Shown here: positions 56,937 to 64,000 of the stretch, one piece after another
Layout of the letters: every line of letters starts with the position of its first letter
Numbering within the stretch: the first letter of the stretch is position 1
Source of the DNA: Stenotrophomonas maltophilia
GTDB lineage: Bacteria > Pseudomonadota > Gammaproteobacteria > Xanthomonadales > Xanthomonadaceae
Reading direction: 5' to 3'
Assembly (NCBI RefSeq): GCF_003205835.1
Contig: NZ_CP029773.1
Coordinates: 714,501 to 778,500, forward strand
Length of the DNA stretch: 64,000 bases
Translations under genes and position numbers: made by a program
The notes under the pieces: generated by a model
What the model saw: the letters and a program-made list of their open reading frames with translations, nothing else
The model's database searches: none
Told to the model about the DNA's origin: nothing

Positions 56937-58529
56937 TCAGGCTGCTTCAGCAACGGCACCGCTGCTGTTGCTCACCGACGAGCGGATCAGGTGGTCGAAC
57001 GCGCTCAGTGCGGCGGTGGAACCGGCGCCCATGGCGATGATGATCTGCTTGTAGGGTACCGTCGTGCAATCGCCAGCAGCGAACACGCCTGGCAGGTTGG
57101 TCTGGCCGCGGTCGTCGATGACCACCTCGCCACGCGGCGACAGCGCCACCACATCCTTCAGCCACTCGGTGTTGGGCAGCAGGCCGATCTGCACGAAGAT
57201 GCCTTCCAGCTCGACGCGGTGGGCATCACCGCCGACGCGGTCCTTGTAGACCAGGCCGGTGACACGGCTGCCGTCGCCCAGCACTTCGGTGGTCTGTGCG
57301 CTGGTCAGCACGGTGACGTTGGCCAGGCTGCGCAGCTTCTTCTGCAGCACTTCATCGGCGCGCAGGCTGGAATCGAACTCCAGCAGGGTTACATGCGACA
57401 CGATGCCGGCCAGGTCGATGGCCGCTTCCACGCCGGAGTTGCCGCCGCCGATCACCGCCACGCGCTTGCCCTTGAACAGCGGGCCATCGCAGTGCGGGCA
57501 GTAGGCCACGCCCTTGTTGCGGTACTGGTCTTCGCCCGGCACGTTCATCTGCCGCCAGCGCGCGCCGGTGGACAGGATCACCGAGCGCGACTTCAGCACC
57601 GCGCCGTTCTCCAGCTGCACCTGCACCAGGCCGTCTTCACCGGCCGGCACCAGCGCACTGGCGCGCTGCAGGTTCATGATGTCCACCTCGTACTCGCGCA
57701 CGTGCTGTTCCAGCGCCGTGGCCAGCTTCGGGCCTTCGGTCTCCTTCACCGAAATGAAGTTCTCGATCGCCATGGTGTCCAGCACCTGGCCTCCGAAACG
57801 CTCGGCGGCGATGCCGGTGCGGATGCCCTTGCGTGCAGCATAGATCGCCGCTGCCGCACCGGCCGGGCCACCGCCCACCACCAGCACATCGAAGGCGTCC
57901 TTGGCCGCGATCTTCTCGGCATCGCGCTTGCTGGCATTGGTGTCCAGCTTGGCCACGATCTGCTCGAGGGTCATGCGGCCCTGGTCGAAGACTTCACCGT
58001 TGAGGTACACGGTCGGCACCGACATGATCTCGCGCTGCTCGACTTCGTCCTGGAACAGGGCACCGTCGATGGCCACGTGCTGGATGCGCGGGTTGAGCAC
58101 CGCGGCCAGGTTCAGCGCCTGCACCACGTCCGGGCAGTTCTGGCAGGACAGCGAGAAGTAGGTTTCGAACTTGTATTCACCTTCCAGGTTCTGCACCTGC
58201 TCGATCAGCTCGGCGGTGGCCTTGGACGGGTGGCCGCCGACCTGCAGCAGCGCCAGCACCAGCGAGGTGAACTCGTGGCCCATCGGCAGGCCAGCGAAGG
58301 TCAGGTGGATATCCTGGCCCGGGGTGCCCAGGTCGAAGGACGGCACGCGGCCCTGGCCATCGCGCAGCACCTGCAGCGAGATCTTGTCCGACAGGCTTTC
58401 CAGGGTCTGCAGCAGTTCCAGCATTTCCTGCGACTTGGCGCCGTCGTCGGCGTGCGCGGTGATCTGGATCGGGCGGGTCACGCGCTCCAGATAGGTCTTC
58501 AGCTGCGACTGCAGGTTGGCGTCCAACAT
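56937..58529 (-). CDS. ahpF: Alkyl hydroperoxide reductase subunit F
   Basis: The 530-residue flavoprotein passes NADH electrons to AhpC. The N-terminal domain (1-200) carries the [12 protein letters not shown] dithiol near residue 129 on a double thioredoxin fold. The thioredoxin-reductase-like domain has [19 protein letters not shown] near 215 (FAD) and the redox Cys pair [20 protein letters not shown] near 345 with NAD binding right after. The C-terminal end is [20 protein letters not shown]. The length matches AhpF. It follows ahpC after 225 bp that hold a strong inverted repeat (58603-58681) and precedes oxyR by 85 bp. Confidence 0.98.
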   Translation of the reverse strand: MLDANLQSQLKTYLERVTRPIQITAHADDGAKSQEMLELLQTLESLSDKISLQVLRDGQGRVPSFDLGTPGQDIHLTFAGLPMGHEFTSLVLALLQVGGHPSKATAELIEQVQNLEGEYKFETYFSLSCQNCPDVVQALNLAAVLNPRIQHVAIDGALFQDEVEQREIMSVPTVYLNGEVFDQGRMTLEQIVAKLDTNASKRDAEKIAAKDAFDVLVVGGGPAGAAAAIYAARKGIRTGIAAERFGGQVLDTMAIENFISVKETEGPKLATALEQHVREYEVDIMNLQRASALVPAGEDGLVQVQLENGAVLKSRSVILSTGARWRQMNVPGEDQYRNKGVAYCPHCDGPLFKGKRVAVIGGGNSGVEAAIDLAGIVSHVTLLEFDSSLRADEVLQKKLRSLANVTVLTSAQTTEVLGDGSRVTGLVYKDRVGGDAHRVELEGIFVQIGLLPNTEWLKDVVALSPRGEVVIDDRGQTNLPGVFAAGDCTTVPYKQIIIAMGAGSTAALSAFDHLIRSSVSNSSGAVAEAA

Positions 58530-58602
58530 CGGGTCATCTCCTGGCTTCAGGCAAACAGGGGGCGTGGCACCGCTGTAGAAGGTAGCGGACCAGCAGGGGG
58601 TA

Positions 58603-58681
58603 GGGGTGAACCCAAGACAGCGACCGTGGAAGGGGCTGGCTGGCCAAGGCGGGCGAGCGTTGGCTGTCTTGGGTTCACCCC
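58603..58681 (-). repeat. Long perfect hairpin between ahpC and ahpF
   Basis: A 19-bp perfect stem, GGGGTGAACCCAAGACAGC (58603-58621) with its complement (58663-58681), encloses a 41-nt loop. There is no U-run, so it is a likely transcript-stability or partial-termination signal setting the AhpC to AhpF ratio. The loop does not match the 52-nt core of elements A-E. Confidence 0.7.
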
Positions 58682-58754
58682 CACGCCGGCGGGGGGACCG
58701 GCACGGGGATGAAGGGCGCGCCGTGGCGTGGGGCCACGGCAGGCCGGTACTGCC

Positions 58755-59318
58755 TTAGATCTTGCCGACCAGGTCCAGCGACGGGGTCAGGGTCTTCTCG
58801 CCTTCCTTCCACTTGGCCGGGCAGACCTGGTTCGGGTTGGCGGCGGTGAACTGGGCAGCCTTCAGCTTGCGCAGGGTCTCGGCGACGTCACGGGCGATCT
58901 CGTTGGAGTGGATCTCCAGGGTCTTGATCACGCCTTCCGGGTTGATGATGAAGGTGCCGCGCAGGGCCAGGCCTTCTTCTTCAATGTGCACGCCGAAGGC
59001 GCGGGTCAGCTGGTGGGTCGGGTCGCCGACCAGCGGGAACTGGGCCTTGCCGACGGCCGGCGAGGTTTCGTGCCACACCTTGTGCGAGAAGTGGGTGTCG
59101 GTGGTGACGATGTAGACCTCGGCGCCGGCCTTCTTGAACTCGGCGTAGTGGTCAGCGGCGTCTTCGATCTCGGTCGGGCAGTTGAAGGTGAAGGCGGCCG
59201 GCATGAAGATCAGGACGGACCACTGGCCCTTCAGGCTGTTGTCGGAAACCTTGATGAACTCGCCATTGTGGTAAGCGTTGGCTTCGAACGGCTGGATCTG
59301 GGTGTTGATCAGGGACAT
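58755..59318 (-). CDS. ahpC: Alkyl hydroperoxide reductase subunit C (peroxiredoxin)
   Basis: The 187-residue typical 2-Cys peroxiredoxin reduces organic and hydrogen peroxides. The peroxidatic Cys is in FMPAAFTFNCPTEIEDAADH near residue 48, and the resolving Cys is in NPNQVCPAKWKEGEKTLTPS near 166. TDTHFSHKVWHETSP is the catalytic-loop sequence. Its partner AhpF is encoded downstream and its regulator OxyR beyond that. The promoter with a candidate OxyR site is just upstream. Confidence 0.98.
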   Translation of the reverse strand: MSLINTQIQPFEANAYHNGEFIKVSDNSLKGQWSVLIFMPAAFTFNCPTEIEDAADHYAEFKKAGAEVYIVTTDTHFSHKVWHETSPAVGKAQFPLVGDPTHQLTRAFGVHIEEEGLALRGTFIINPEGVIKTLEIHSNEIARDVAETLRKLKAAQFTAANPNQVCPAKWKEGEKTLTPSLDLVGKI

Positions 59319-59362
59319 CGTTTTTCCTCTGGTGAAGGGGAGTGGGTGAATCGACAGGACCT

Positions 59363-59428
59363 AGGTTACCGATTCGCTCGCGATAAGAACAATCCATTGA
59401 TTGCATCTATTTGATAGATGGAGTCTAT
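59363..59428 (-). promoter_or_regulatory. ahpC promoter with OxyR-type palindrome
   Basis: On the minus strand -35 TTGTTC (59392-59387) and -10 TAACCT (59368-59363) are spaced by 18 bp. Upstream of the -35, ATAGATGGAGTCTAT (59414-59428) fits the OxyR motif with one mismatch; the AT-rich segment next to it holds a weaker second half. The position just upstream of -35 suits class-I activation. Confidence 0.65.
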
Positions 59429-59439
59429 CAAAATCCCAT

Positions 59440-59570
59440 GAGCCGGCACTGAACCTTGCCGCCCTCATCCTGCAACTGCCTGTGTGACAAGGGAAAGCTC
59501 CCGGAGGCGCAGAATGCGGCCGATAGCCCCTCCTTATGCCCTCTGGCGAAACCTGAACGGATTCCAGCTT
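59440..59570. other. Unexplained part of the ahpC/prmC divergent region
   Basis: This 131-bp stretch, part of the 322-bp gap between the divergent ahpC and prmC genes, contains CTCCCGGAGGCGCAG and CCTCTGGCGAAACCTG. I see no promoter, terminator, riboswitch core or gene that I can defend. Confidence 0.4.
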
Positions 59571-59634
59571 TTGTAGAGCCGAGCCCATGCTCGGCTGCGG
59601 GTGGAGCAGCCGAGCATGGGCTCGGCTCTACAAT
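59571..59634. repeat. Inverted pair of SMAG repeats
   Basis: A GTAGAGCCGAGCCCATGCTCG-type copy (from 59573) faces an inverted copy ending CTAC (59608-59631). The pair ends 7 nt before the prmC ATG, so it covers the place of a ribosome site. Confidence 0.85.
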
Positions 59635-59640
59635 TGCGGC

Positions 59641-60498
59641 ATGTCTTTCCAACCCGAACCCTCCCTGCGCCAGATCGTGGCCGAGGCCAGTGCCCGCCTT
59701 GGCGGCGTCGAGGCCCGCCACGAGGCCGAACTACTGCTGCTGCACGTGCTGGACCGCCCGCGCAGCTGGCTGTTCGCGCATGCCACCGATCCGCTGGCCG
59801 CCGCCGACCAGGCCGCCTTCGAAGCGTTGCTGGCCCGCCGCGTGGCCGGCGAGCCGGTGGCCTACCTGACCGGCCGCCGCGGTTTCTGGACGCTGGACCT
59901 GGAGGTCGACCCGGCCACGCTGATCCCGCGGCCGGAAACCGAACTGCTGGTCGAGCTGGCGCTGGAGCGCCTGCCATCAGACCAGGCGCTGCAGCTGGCC
60001 GACCTCGGCACTGGCAGCGGTGCGATCGCTCTGGCGCTGGCCAGCGAACGGCCGCAGGCGCAGGTGCTGGCCACCGATGCCAGCCCGGGTGCGCTGGCCG
60101 TGGCCGCGCGCAATGCCGCCCGCCATGAACTGCGCAACGTCCGCTTCGCCGAGGGCGGGCAGGACTGGTATGCGCCGCTGCAGGGCGCGCGGTTCGACCT
60201 GATCGCCAGCAATCCGCCGTACATCGCCAGCGACGATCCGCACCTGGCACAGGGCGACCTGCGCTTCGAACCGGCCACCGCGCTGGCCTCCGGCGTGGAC
60301 GGGCTGGATGACATCCGCCGCATCGTCGACGGTGGCCAGGCCCACCTGCTGCCCGGCGGTTGGCTGCTGATCGAGCACGGTTGGGACCAGGGCGTGGCGA
60401 TCCGCGCGCTGTTCGACGCGGCGGGTTTTGCGGAAGTGCAGACCGTGCAGGATCTGGAGCAGCGCGACCGCATCACCCTGGGCCGGCGTCCGGCCTAG
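59641..60498 (+). CDS. prmC: Peptide chain release factor N5-glutamine methyltransferase
   Basis: The 285-residue enzyme methylates the Gln of the GGQ motif in release factors RF1 and RF2 with SAM. It has the N-terminal helical domain ([20 protein letters not shown]), motif [21 protein letters not shown] near residue 120, and the signature [15 protein letters not shown] near 185 with the NPPY substrate motif. It starts [11 protein letters not shown] only 7 nt after a SMAG stem, with no clear Shine-Dalgarno, which may limit translation. It is the first of two plus-strand genes with pip, 48 bp downstream. Confidence 0.95.
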   Translation: MSFQPEPSLRQIVAEASARLGGVEARHEAELLLLHVLDRPRSWLFAHATDPLAAADQAAFEALLARRVAGEPVAYLTGRRGFWTLDLEVDPATLIPRPETELLVELALERLPSDQALQLADLGTGSGAIALALASERPQAQVLATDASPGALAVAARNAARHELRNVRFAEGGQDWYAPLQGARFDLIASNPPYIASDDPHLAQGDLRFEPATALASGVDGLDDIRRIVDGGQAHLLPGGWLLIEHGWDQGVAIRALFDAAGFAEVQTVQDLEQRDRITLGRRPA

Positions 60499-60546
60499 AA
60501 TGGAGGTTCTCCTGCCCCGGCAGGGCATCACCCTGGAGCTGCAAGC

Positions 60547-61488
60547 ATGCGTACGCTGTACCCCGCCATCACCCCCTACGACGTCGGCACCCTGAAGGTC
60601 GACGACCGCCACACGCTGTACTTCGAACAGTGCGGCAACCCGGACGGCAAGCCGGTGGTGATGCTGCACGGTGGCCCGGGCGGCGGCTGCAGCGACAAGA
60701 TGCGCCAGTTCCATGACCCGTCCAAGTACCGCATCATCCTGTTCGACCAGCGCGGTGCCGGCCGTTCCACCCCGCACGCGGACCTGGTGGACAACACCAC
60801 CTGGGACCTCGTCGCCGATATCGAGAAGCTGCGCGAGCACCTCAAGGTTGATCGCTGGCAGGTGTTCGGCGGCAGCTGGGGGTCGACCCTGGCACTGGCC
60901 TATGCCGAGACCCACCCGCAGCGCGTGACCGAACTGGTCCTGCGCGGCATCTTCATGCTGCGTCGCTGGGAGCTGGAATGGTTCTACCAGGAAGGCGCCA
61001 ACCGCCTGTTCCCGGATGCGTGGGAGCATTACCTCAAGCCGATTCCTTCGGTGGAGCGTCATGACCTGATCTCGGCCTTCCACCGCCGCCTGACCAGCGA
61101 CGACGAAACCACCCGCCTGGAAGCGGCCAAGGCGTGGGCGGTGTGGGAAGGCGCGACCAGCTTCCTGCACGTCGATGATGACTTCATCAACAGCCACGAA
61201 GACCCGCACTTCGCGCTGGCCTTTGCCCGCATCGAGAACCATTACTTCGTCAACGGCGGCTTCTTCGAGGTGGAAGACCAGCTGCTGCGCGACGCCCACC
61301 GCATCGCCGATATTCCGGGCGTGATCGTGCACGGCCGCTACGACGTGGTCTGCCCGCTGGCCAATGCCTGGGACCTGACCAAGGTGTGGCCGAAGGCGAA
61401 GCTGGAAATCACCCCGGCTTCGGGTCACTCGGCGTTCGAGGCCGAGAACGTGGACGCGTTGGTGCGCGCCACCGATAGCTTCGCCTGA
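60547..61488 (+). CDS. pip: Prolyl aminopeptidase
   Basis: The 313-residue alpha/beta hydrolase cleaves N-terminal proline from peptides. It shows HGGPGGGCSDKMRQFHDPSK near residue 40 (oxyanion region), the nucleophile elbow FGGSWGSTLALAYAETHPQ near 107-125, the catalytic Asp in VHGRYDVVCP near 262, and the His in SGHSAFE near 297. The specificity-linked LRGIFMLRRWELEWFYQEG is intact. It is the standard bacterial type-I enzyme, cytoplasmic. It lies 48 bp behind prmC in the same direction. Confidence 0.95.
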   Translation: MRTLYPAITPYDVGTLKVDDRHTLYFEQCGNPDGKPVVMLHGGPGGGCSDKMRQFHDPSKYRIILFDQRGAGRSTPHADLVDNTTWDLVADIEKLREHLKVDRWQVFGGSWGSTLALAYAETHPQRVTELVLRGIFMLRRWELEWFYQEGANRLFPDAWEHYLKPIPSVERHDLISAFHRRLTSDDETTRLEAAKAWAVWEGATSFLHVDDDFINSHEDPHFALAFARIENHYFVNGGFFEVEDQLLRDAHRIADIPGVIVHGRYDVVCPLANAWDLTKVWPKAKLEITPASGHSAFEAENVDALVRATDSFA

Positions 61489-61502
61489 TCGTTGATTGCC
61501 CA

Positions 61503-61541
61503 GGGGTCGGATCCCTTTCCCGCGGAAAGGGCTCTGACCCC
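61503..61541. repeat. Palindromic repeat (GGGGTC...GACCCC)
   Basis: The arms GGGGTC-GGAT-CCCTTTCC and GGAAAGGG-CTCT-GACCCC pair with a 4x4 internal mismatch and a 3-nt tip. It lies 15 nt after the pip stop. It is not SMAG-like and appears once in the window; possibly part of another repeat family. Confidence 0.55.
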
Positions 61542-61554
61542 GAGCCGCAACCCC

Positions 61555-61659
61555 ATCCACGCACGGCGTGGATCTACCGCAGCCCGGTAGTGCCGGCCGC
61601 TGGCCGGCAACCCGGAAACGGTTGGATCCACGCAGGCGCCGGCCAGCGGCCGGCGCTAC
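61555..61659. repeat. Cluster of three SMAG repeats
   Basis: An inverted ATCCACGCACGGCGTGGATC copy ends CTAC (61555-61577). A direct GTAGTGCCGGCCGCTGGCCG copy lies at 61587-61609. An inverted copy at 61637-61659 ends CTAC, and its GTAG supplies the stop of the LysR gene. Confidence 0.82.
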
Positions 61660-62540
61660 CAATCCCCAGCCAGCAACGCGTCGGCCAGTACCTGCAGCTT
61701 TGGCGAGCATTGCCGCGAGGGCGGATAGATCAGTGACAGTGCACGGCTGCGGCCTTCAAACGGCTGCAGCACGCGCTGCAGGCGGCCATCGGCCAAGGCG
61801 TCGGCCACGGCGAAATCCATCACCTGCACGATGCCGATGCCGGCGATGGCCGCTTCCACCAGCGGATCGCCGCTGTCGAACACCATCCGCGTCGGGGGCG
61901 TGAACTCACGCAGTTGCCCGTGCTGCAGGAACTGCCAGTCCACCAGCCGGCCGCTGCGCAGGTTGCGCACCGCCAGGCAGGCATGATCCTGCAGCGCGGC
62001 CACATCGTCCGGTGCGCCACAACGGGCCAGATAGCCCGGGCTGGCCACCGTCACCCAGCGCAGCGGCCGCAAGGGCCGCGCGACGATGCGCTGGTCGGCG
62101 ATGACGCCGGTGCGCAGCGCGGCATCGAAGCCTTCCTCGACCAGATCGACCAGGCGGTCGCTGAGCACCGCTTCCACCTGCAGCTGCGGATGCTGCTGCA
62201 GCAACGGCGCCAGCATCGGCACCAGCACCTTGCGCCCGAACATCGACGGCGCACTGATCTTCAACGTGCCCGAGGGCGTGCACGGGCGGTCGGCCAGTTG
62301 CCGCTCGGCATCGTCCAGGCCGGCCAGCAGCGGCGACACCTGTTCCACGAACTGGCGGCCATCCGGGGTCAGCGCCACGTTGCGGGTGTTCCGCTGCAGC
62401 AGCTTCACCCCCAGCGTGGCTTCCAGCCGCCCGATCGCGCGCGACAGGCCGGACTGGCTCAGGCCCAGTTGGCCGGCGGCCACGGTGAAACTGCGCGCTT
62501 CGGCCACCTGCACCAGCATGCGCACCGCATTGAGGTCCAT
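61656..62540 (-). CDS. LysR-family transcriptional regulator
   Basis: This 294-residue LysR regulator has an N-terminal helix-turn-helix (LVQVAEARSFTVAAGQLGLS, SQSGLSRAIGRLEATLGVKL) and an effector domain from about residue 90. The start MDLNAVRML is the family position; Mets at 62555 and 62567 are less likely. It is divergent from an MFS exporter gene with a clear palindromic LysR box between them (62593-62612). It belongs to the same broad type as the regulator at 8776-9693, also paired with an MFS gene. The inducer is unknown. The TAG stop (61656-61658) comes from a SMAG head. Confidence 0.88.
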   Translation of the reverse strand: MDLNAVRMLVQVAEARSFTVAAGQLGLSQSGLSRAIGRLEATLGVKLLQRNTRNVALTPDGRQFVEQVSPLLAGLDDAERQLADRPCTPSGTLKISAPSMFGRKVLVPMLAPLLQQHPQLQVEAVLSDRLVDLVEEGFDAALRTGVIADQRIVARPLRPLRWVTVASPGYLARCGAPDDVAALQDHACLAVRNLRSGRLVDWQFLQHGQLREFTPPTRMVFDSGDPLVEAAIAGIGIVQVMDFAVADALADGRLQRVLQPFEGRSRALSLIYPPSRQCSPKLQVLADALLAGDW

Positions 62541-62592
62541 CGAAGCTCCATTCATGCCGAAAATCATGACAGATATGGTCGGGGAGGGGTTT

Positions 62593-62612
62593 ATTGATTG
62601 GCTCGCATCAAT
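62593..62612. promoter_or_regulatory. Candidate LysR-type operator (ATTGAT-N8-ATCAAT)
   Basis: A perfect 6-bp dyad with an 8-nt spacer contains a T-N11-A core. It lies 33 bp upstream of the MFS ATG and 52 bp from the LysR start, the usual place for autoregulated LysR control. Confidence 0.5.
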
Positions 62613-62645
62613 GAGACTGCGCTCCCCCACCGCGCCAGACCGCCG

Positions 62646-64000
62646 ATGCCTCCCCTCAAATACCCGCGCTGGGCGCTGACCCTGCTGGCCACCGCCCAGC
62701 TGATCATTGCCCTGGATGCCACCATCATCTTCGTTGCCCTGCATGACATGGGCCGCGCGCTGCAGATCAACGCGCAGCAGCTGCAATGGGTGGTCAGTGC
62801 CTACACCGTGGCCTTCGGCGGCAGCCTGCTGCTGGGCGGGCGCGCCGCCGACCTGATCGGCCGCCGCCGCTTCTACCGGCTGGGCATGCTGCTGTTCGCG
62901 CTGGCCTCGCTGCTCGGTGCGCTGGCGCCGAACGCCACGCTGTTGATCATCGCGCGCGCGGCGCAGGGTATCGGTGCCGCGTTGCTGTTCCCGGCCACGC
63001 TGGCGCTGATCAACACGCTGTACGCGGAAGGCCCGGTGCGCAACCGCGCGCTGGCGATCTGGAGCATGGCCAGCGCGGTCGGCCTGGCGCTGGGCACGCT
63101 GCTCGGTGGCGTGCTGACCCAGGCGTTCGGCTGGCCGGCGGTGCTGGCGGTGATCGTGCCGCTGGCCACGGCGTGCGCGGTCGCAGCCGGTGCGTGGTTG
63201 CCGGCCGATGGTCCACGGGTGCGGGGCCGTTCATTCGATCTGGCCGGTTGCCTCACCGTCACGGCCGGCGGCAGCCTGCTGGTGACCACCCTGGTGCAAG
63301 GGCCGGAGTGGGGCTGGACGGCGCCGGCCACGCTCATCTGCCTGCTGCTTTCAGCCGTACTGTTGACGGTGTTCGTACAGATCGAAAAGCGCAGCCGTGA
63401 CCCGCTGATGCAGTTTGCGCTGCTGCGCCTGCCCGGCCTGCGCGCGGCACTCGGCCTGACCTTCGCCTTCATGAGCAGCTATGGCGTGCAGTACTACTTC
63501 CTGGCGCTCTACTTCCAGGATGGCTATGGCTGGAGCCCGCTGCAGGCCGGTATGGCCTTCCTGCTGCCGACATTGGTGTGCACCTTCGGCATCCGGATTG
63601 CCGAACGCATGCTGCAGCGCCGTTCGCCACGGCAGGTGCTGGCCTGGGGCTTCGCCGCAGGTGCCGTCGGCATCGCCGCAGTGGCGCTGGCGATGCCGCA
63701 TGGCGCCAGCTACTGGCCGCTGTTGCCGGGCATCGTGGTGCTCAGCGTCGGCCAGGGCATGAGCTGGACGGCGATGTGGATCGTGGCCGGGCAGGGCGTG
63801 CCGGGGCCGCAGCAAGGCGTTGCGTCCGGCATGGCGGCCACTGCCCAGCAGATCGGCGGCGCCTTGGGACTGGCGGTACTGGTGATGATCGCCAACGCTG
63901 CGCGCGGCACGCAGGCGGCAACCAGCCCGGATGCCCTGCAGGGCATGGTCAACGCACAGTACGGCGCTGCGCTGTTCGCCGCGCTCGGCGTGGTGATCGC
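62646..64000 (+). CDS. MFS transporter, DHA2 (EmrB/QacA-like), truncated at window end
   Basis: The open frame begins MPPLKYPRWALTLLATAQL and stays open to the window end (452 residues, no stop). Helix 1 ends ALDATIIFVALHDMG, a DHA2 signature with the conserved Asp-Ala-Thr. Motif A-like GGRAADLIGRRRFYRLGMLL is between helices 2 and 3, and LIIARAAQGIGAALLFPATL carries the RxxQGxG motif. Fourteen helices are expected. It probably exports drugs or toxic organics by proton antiport. The 105-bp gap to the divergent LysR gene holds a candidate operator, so that regulator likely controls it. Confidence 0.85.
   Translation, partial: MPPLKYPRWALTLLATAQLIIALDATIIFVALHDMGRALQINAQQLQWVVSAYTVAFGGSLLLGGRAADLIGRRRFYRLGMLLFALASLLGALAPNATLLIIARAAQGIGAALLFPATLALINTLYAEGPVRNRALAIWSMASAVGLALGTLLGGVLTQAFGWPAVLAVIVPLATACAVAAGAWLPADGPRVRGRSFDLAGCLTVTAGGSLLVTTLVQGPEWGWTAPATLICLLLSAVLLTVFVQIEKRSRDPLMQFALLRLPGLRAALGLTFAFMSSYGVQYYFLALYFQDGYGWSPLQAGMAFLLPTLVCTFGIRIAERMLQRRSPRQVLAWGFAAGAVGIAAVALAMPHGASYWPLLPGIVVLSVGQGMSWTAMWIVAGQGVPGPQQGVASGMAATAQQIGGALGLAVLVMIANAARGTQAATSPDALQGMVNAQYGAALFAALGVVI

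Overview
The window is GC-rich chromosomal DNA that fits the Stenotrophomonas maltophilia complex (Xanthomonadaceae). The assignment rests on the dense GTAG-headed palindromic repeats of the SMAG type known from S. maltophilia, the high GC third positions, and Xanthomonadaceae gene neighbourhoods such as oxyR-ahpF-ahpC and lptD-surA-pdxA-ksgA-apaG-apaH. No rRNA, tRNA, CRISPR array, prophage or transposase was seen. The window cuts one gene at the left edge (1-158) and one at the right edge (62646-64000).

Layout. 1-8.7 kb: thioesterase, metK, a PlsC/GNAT fusion acyltransferase (ornithine-lipid type) overlapping a LpxH-like phosphatase, a membrane hydrolase, a methyltransferase, dusB and a small membrane protein. 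8.7-14.5 kb: a divergent LysR/MFS pair, nupC-rbsK nucleoside/ribose salvage, and an aldo/keto reductase. 14.6-19.2 kb: an iron-regulated heme-uptake operon (hemP, TonB receptor, two accessory genes) behind a Fur box and an OxyR-like palindrome. 19.2-26 kb: a YbbAP-type ABC system divergent from tesA, then a two-component system. 26-30 kb: SGNH hydrolase, dgkA, a TerC protein and an MFS transporter. 30.3-34.5 kb, plus strand: lemA, two TPM-domain genes, lgt, thyA, folA. 34.6-44.5 kb, minus strand: a compact ten-gene run joining B12 uptake and adenosylation, a deacetylase-family enzyme, LPS and outer-membrane assembly, PLP synthesis, rRNA methylation and Ap4A hydrolysis. 44.6-47 kb: two ubiquinone hydroxylases. 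47-53.8 kb: EF-hand protein, rlmM, deaminase, two uncharacterised genes, glnS, a DUF2007 protein and msrA. 54.3-59.3 kb: transaldolase, rnk, and the peroxide module oxyR/ahpF/ahpC. 59.6-64 kb: prmC, pip, and a second divergent LysR/MFS pair.

Most unusual signal. Five long hairpins (called A-E here) lie in the intergenic gaps at 25.9-26.1, 29.7-30.2 and 53.8-54.3 kb. Each has a 23-26 bp outer stem of essentially unrelated sequence that is nevertheless perfectly or almost perfectly self-complementary. The stem encloses a conserved core of exactly 52 nt, enlarged by an insertion in one copy. The core folds into two further small hairpins whose stems also covary around constant TCC apices. I do not recognise the family. 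Its copies carry conserved flanks and a variable hexamer tract, and four of the five form two inward-facing pairs.

Other themes are SMAG repeats whose GTAG head supplies a stop codon to the neighbouring gene, shared OxyR-like palindromes upstream of ahpC and hemP, and a likely non-canonical ATC start for the YbbA-type ATPase. All coordinates and alignments were made by eye from the sequence; no database search was run.
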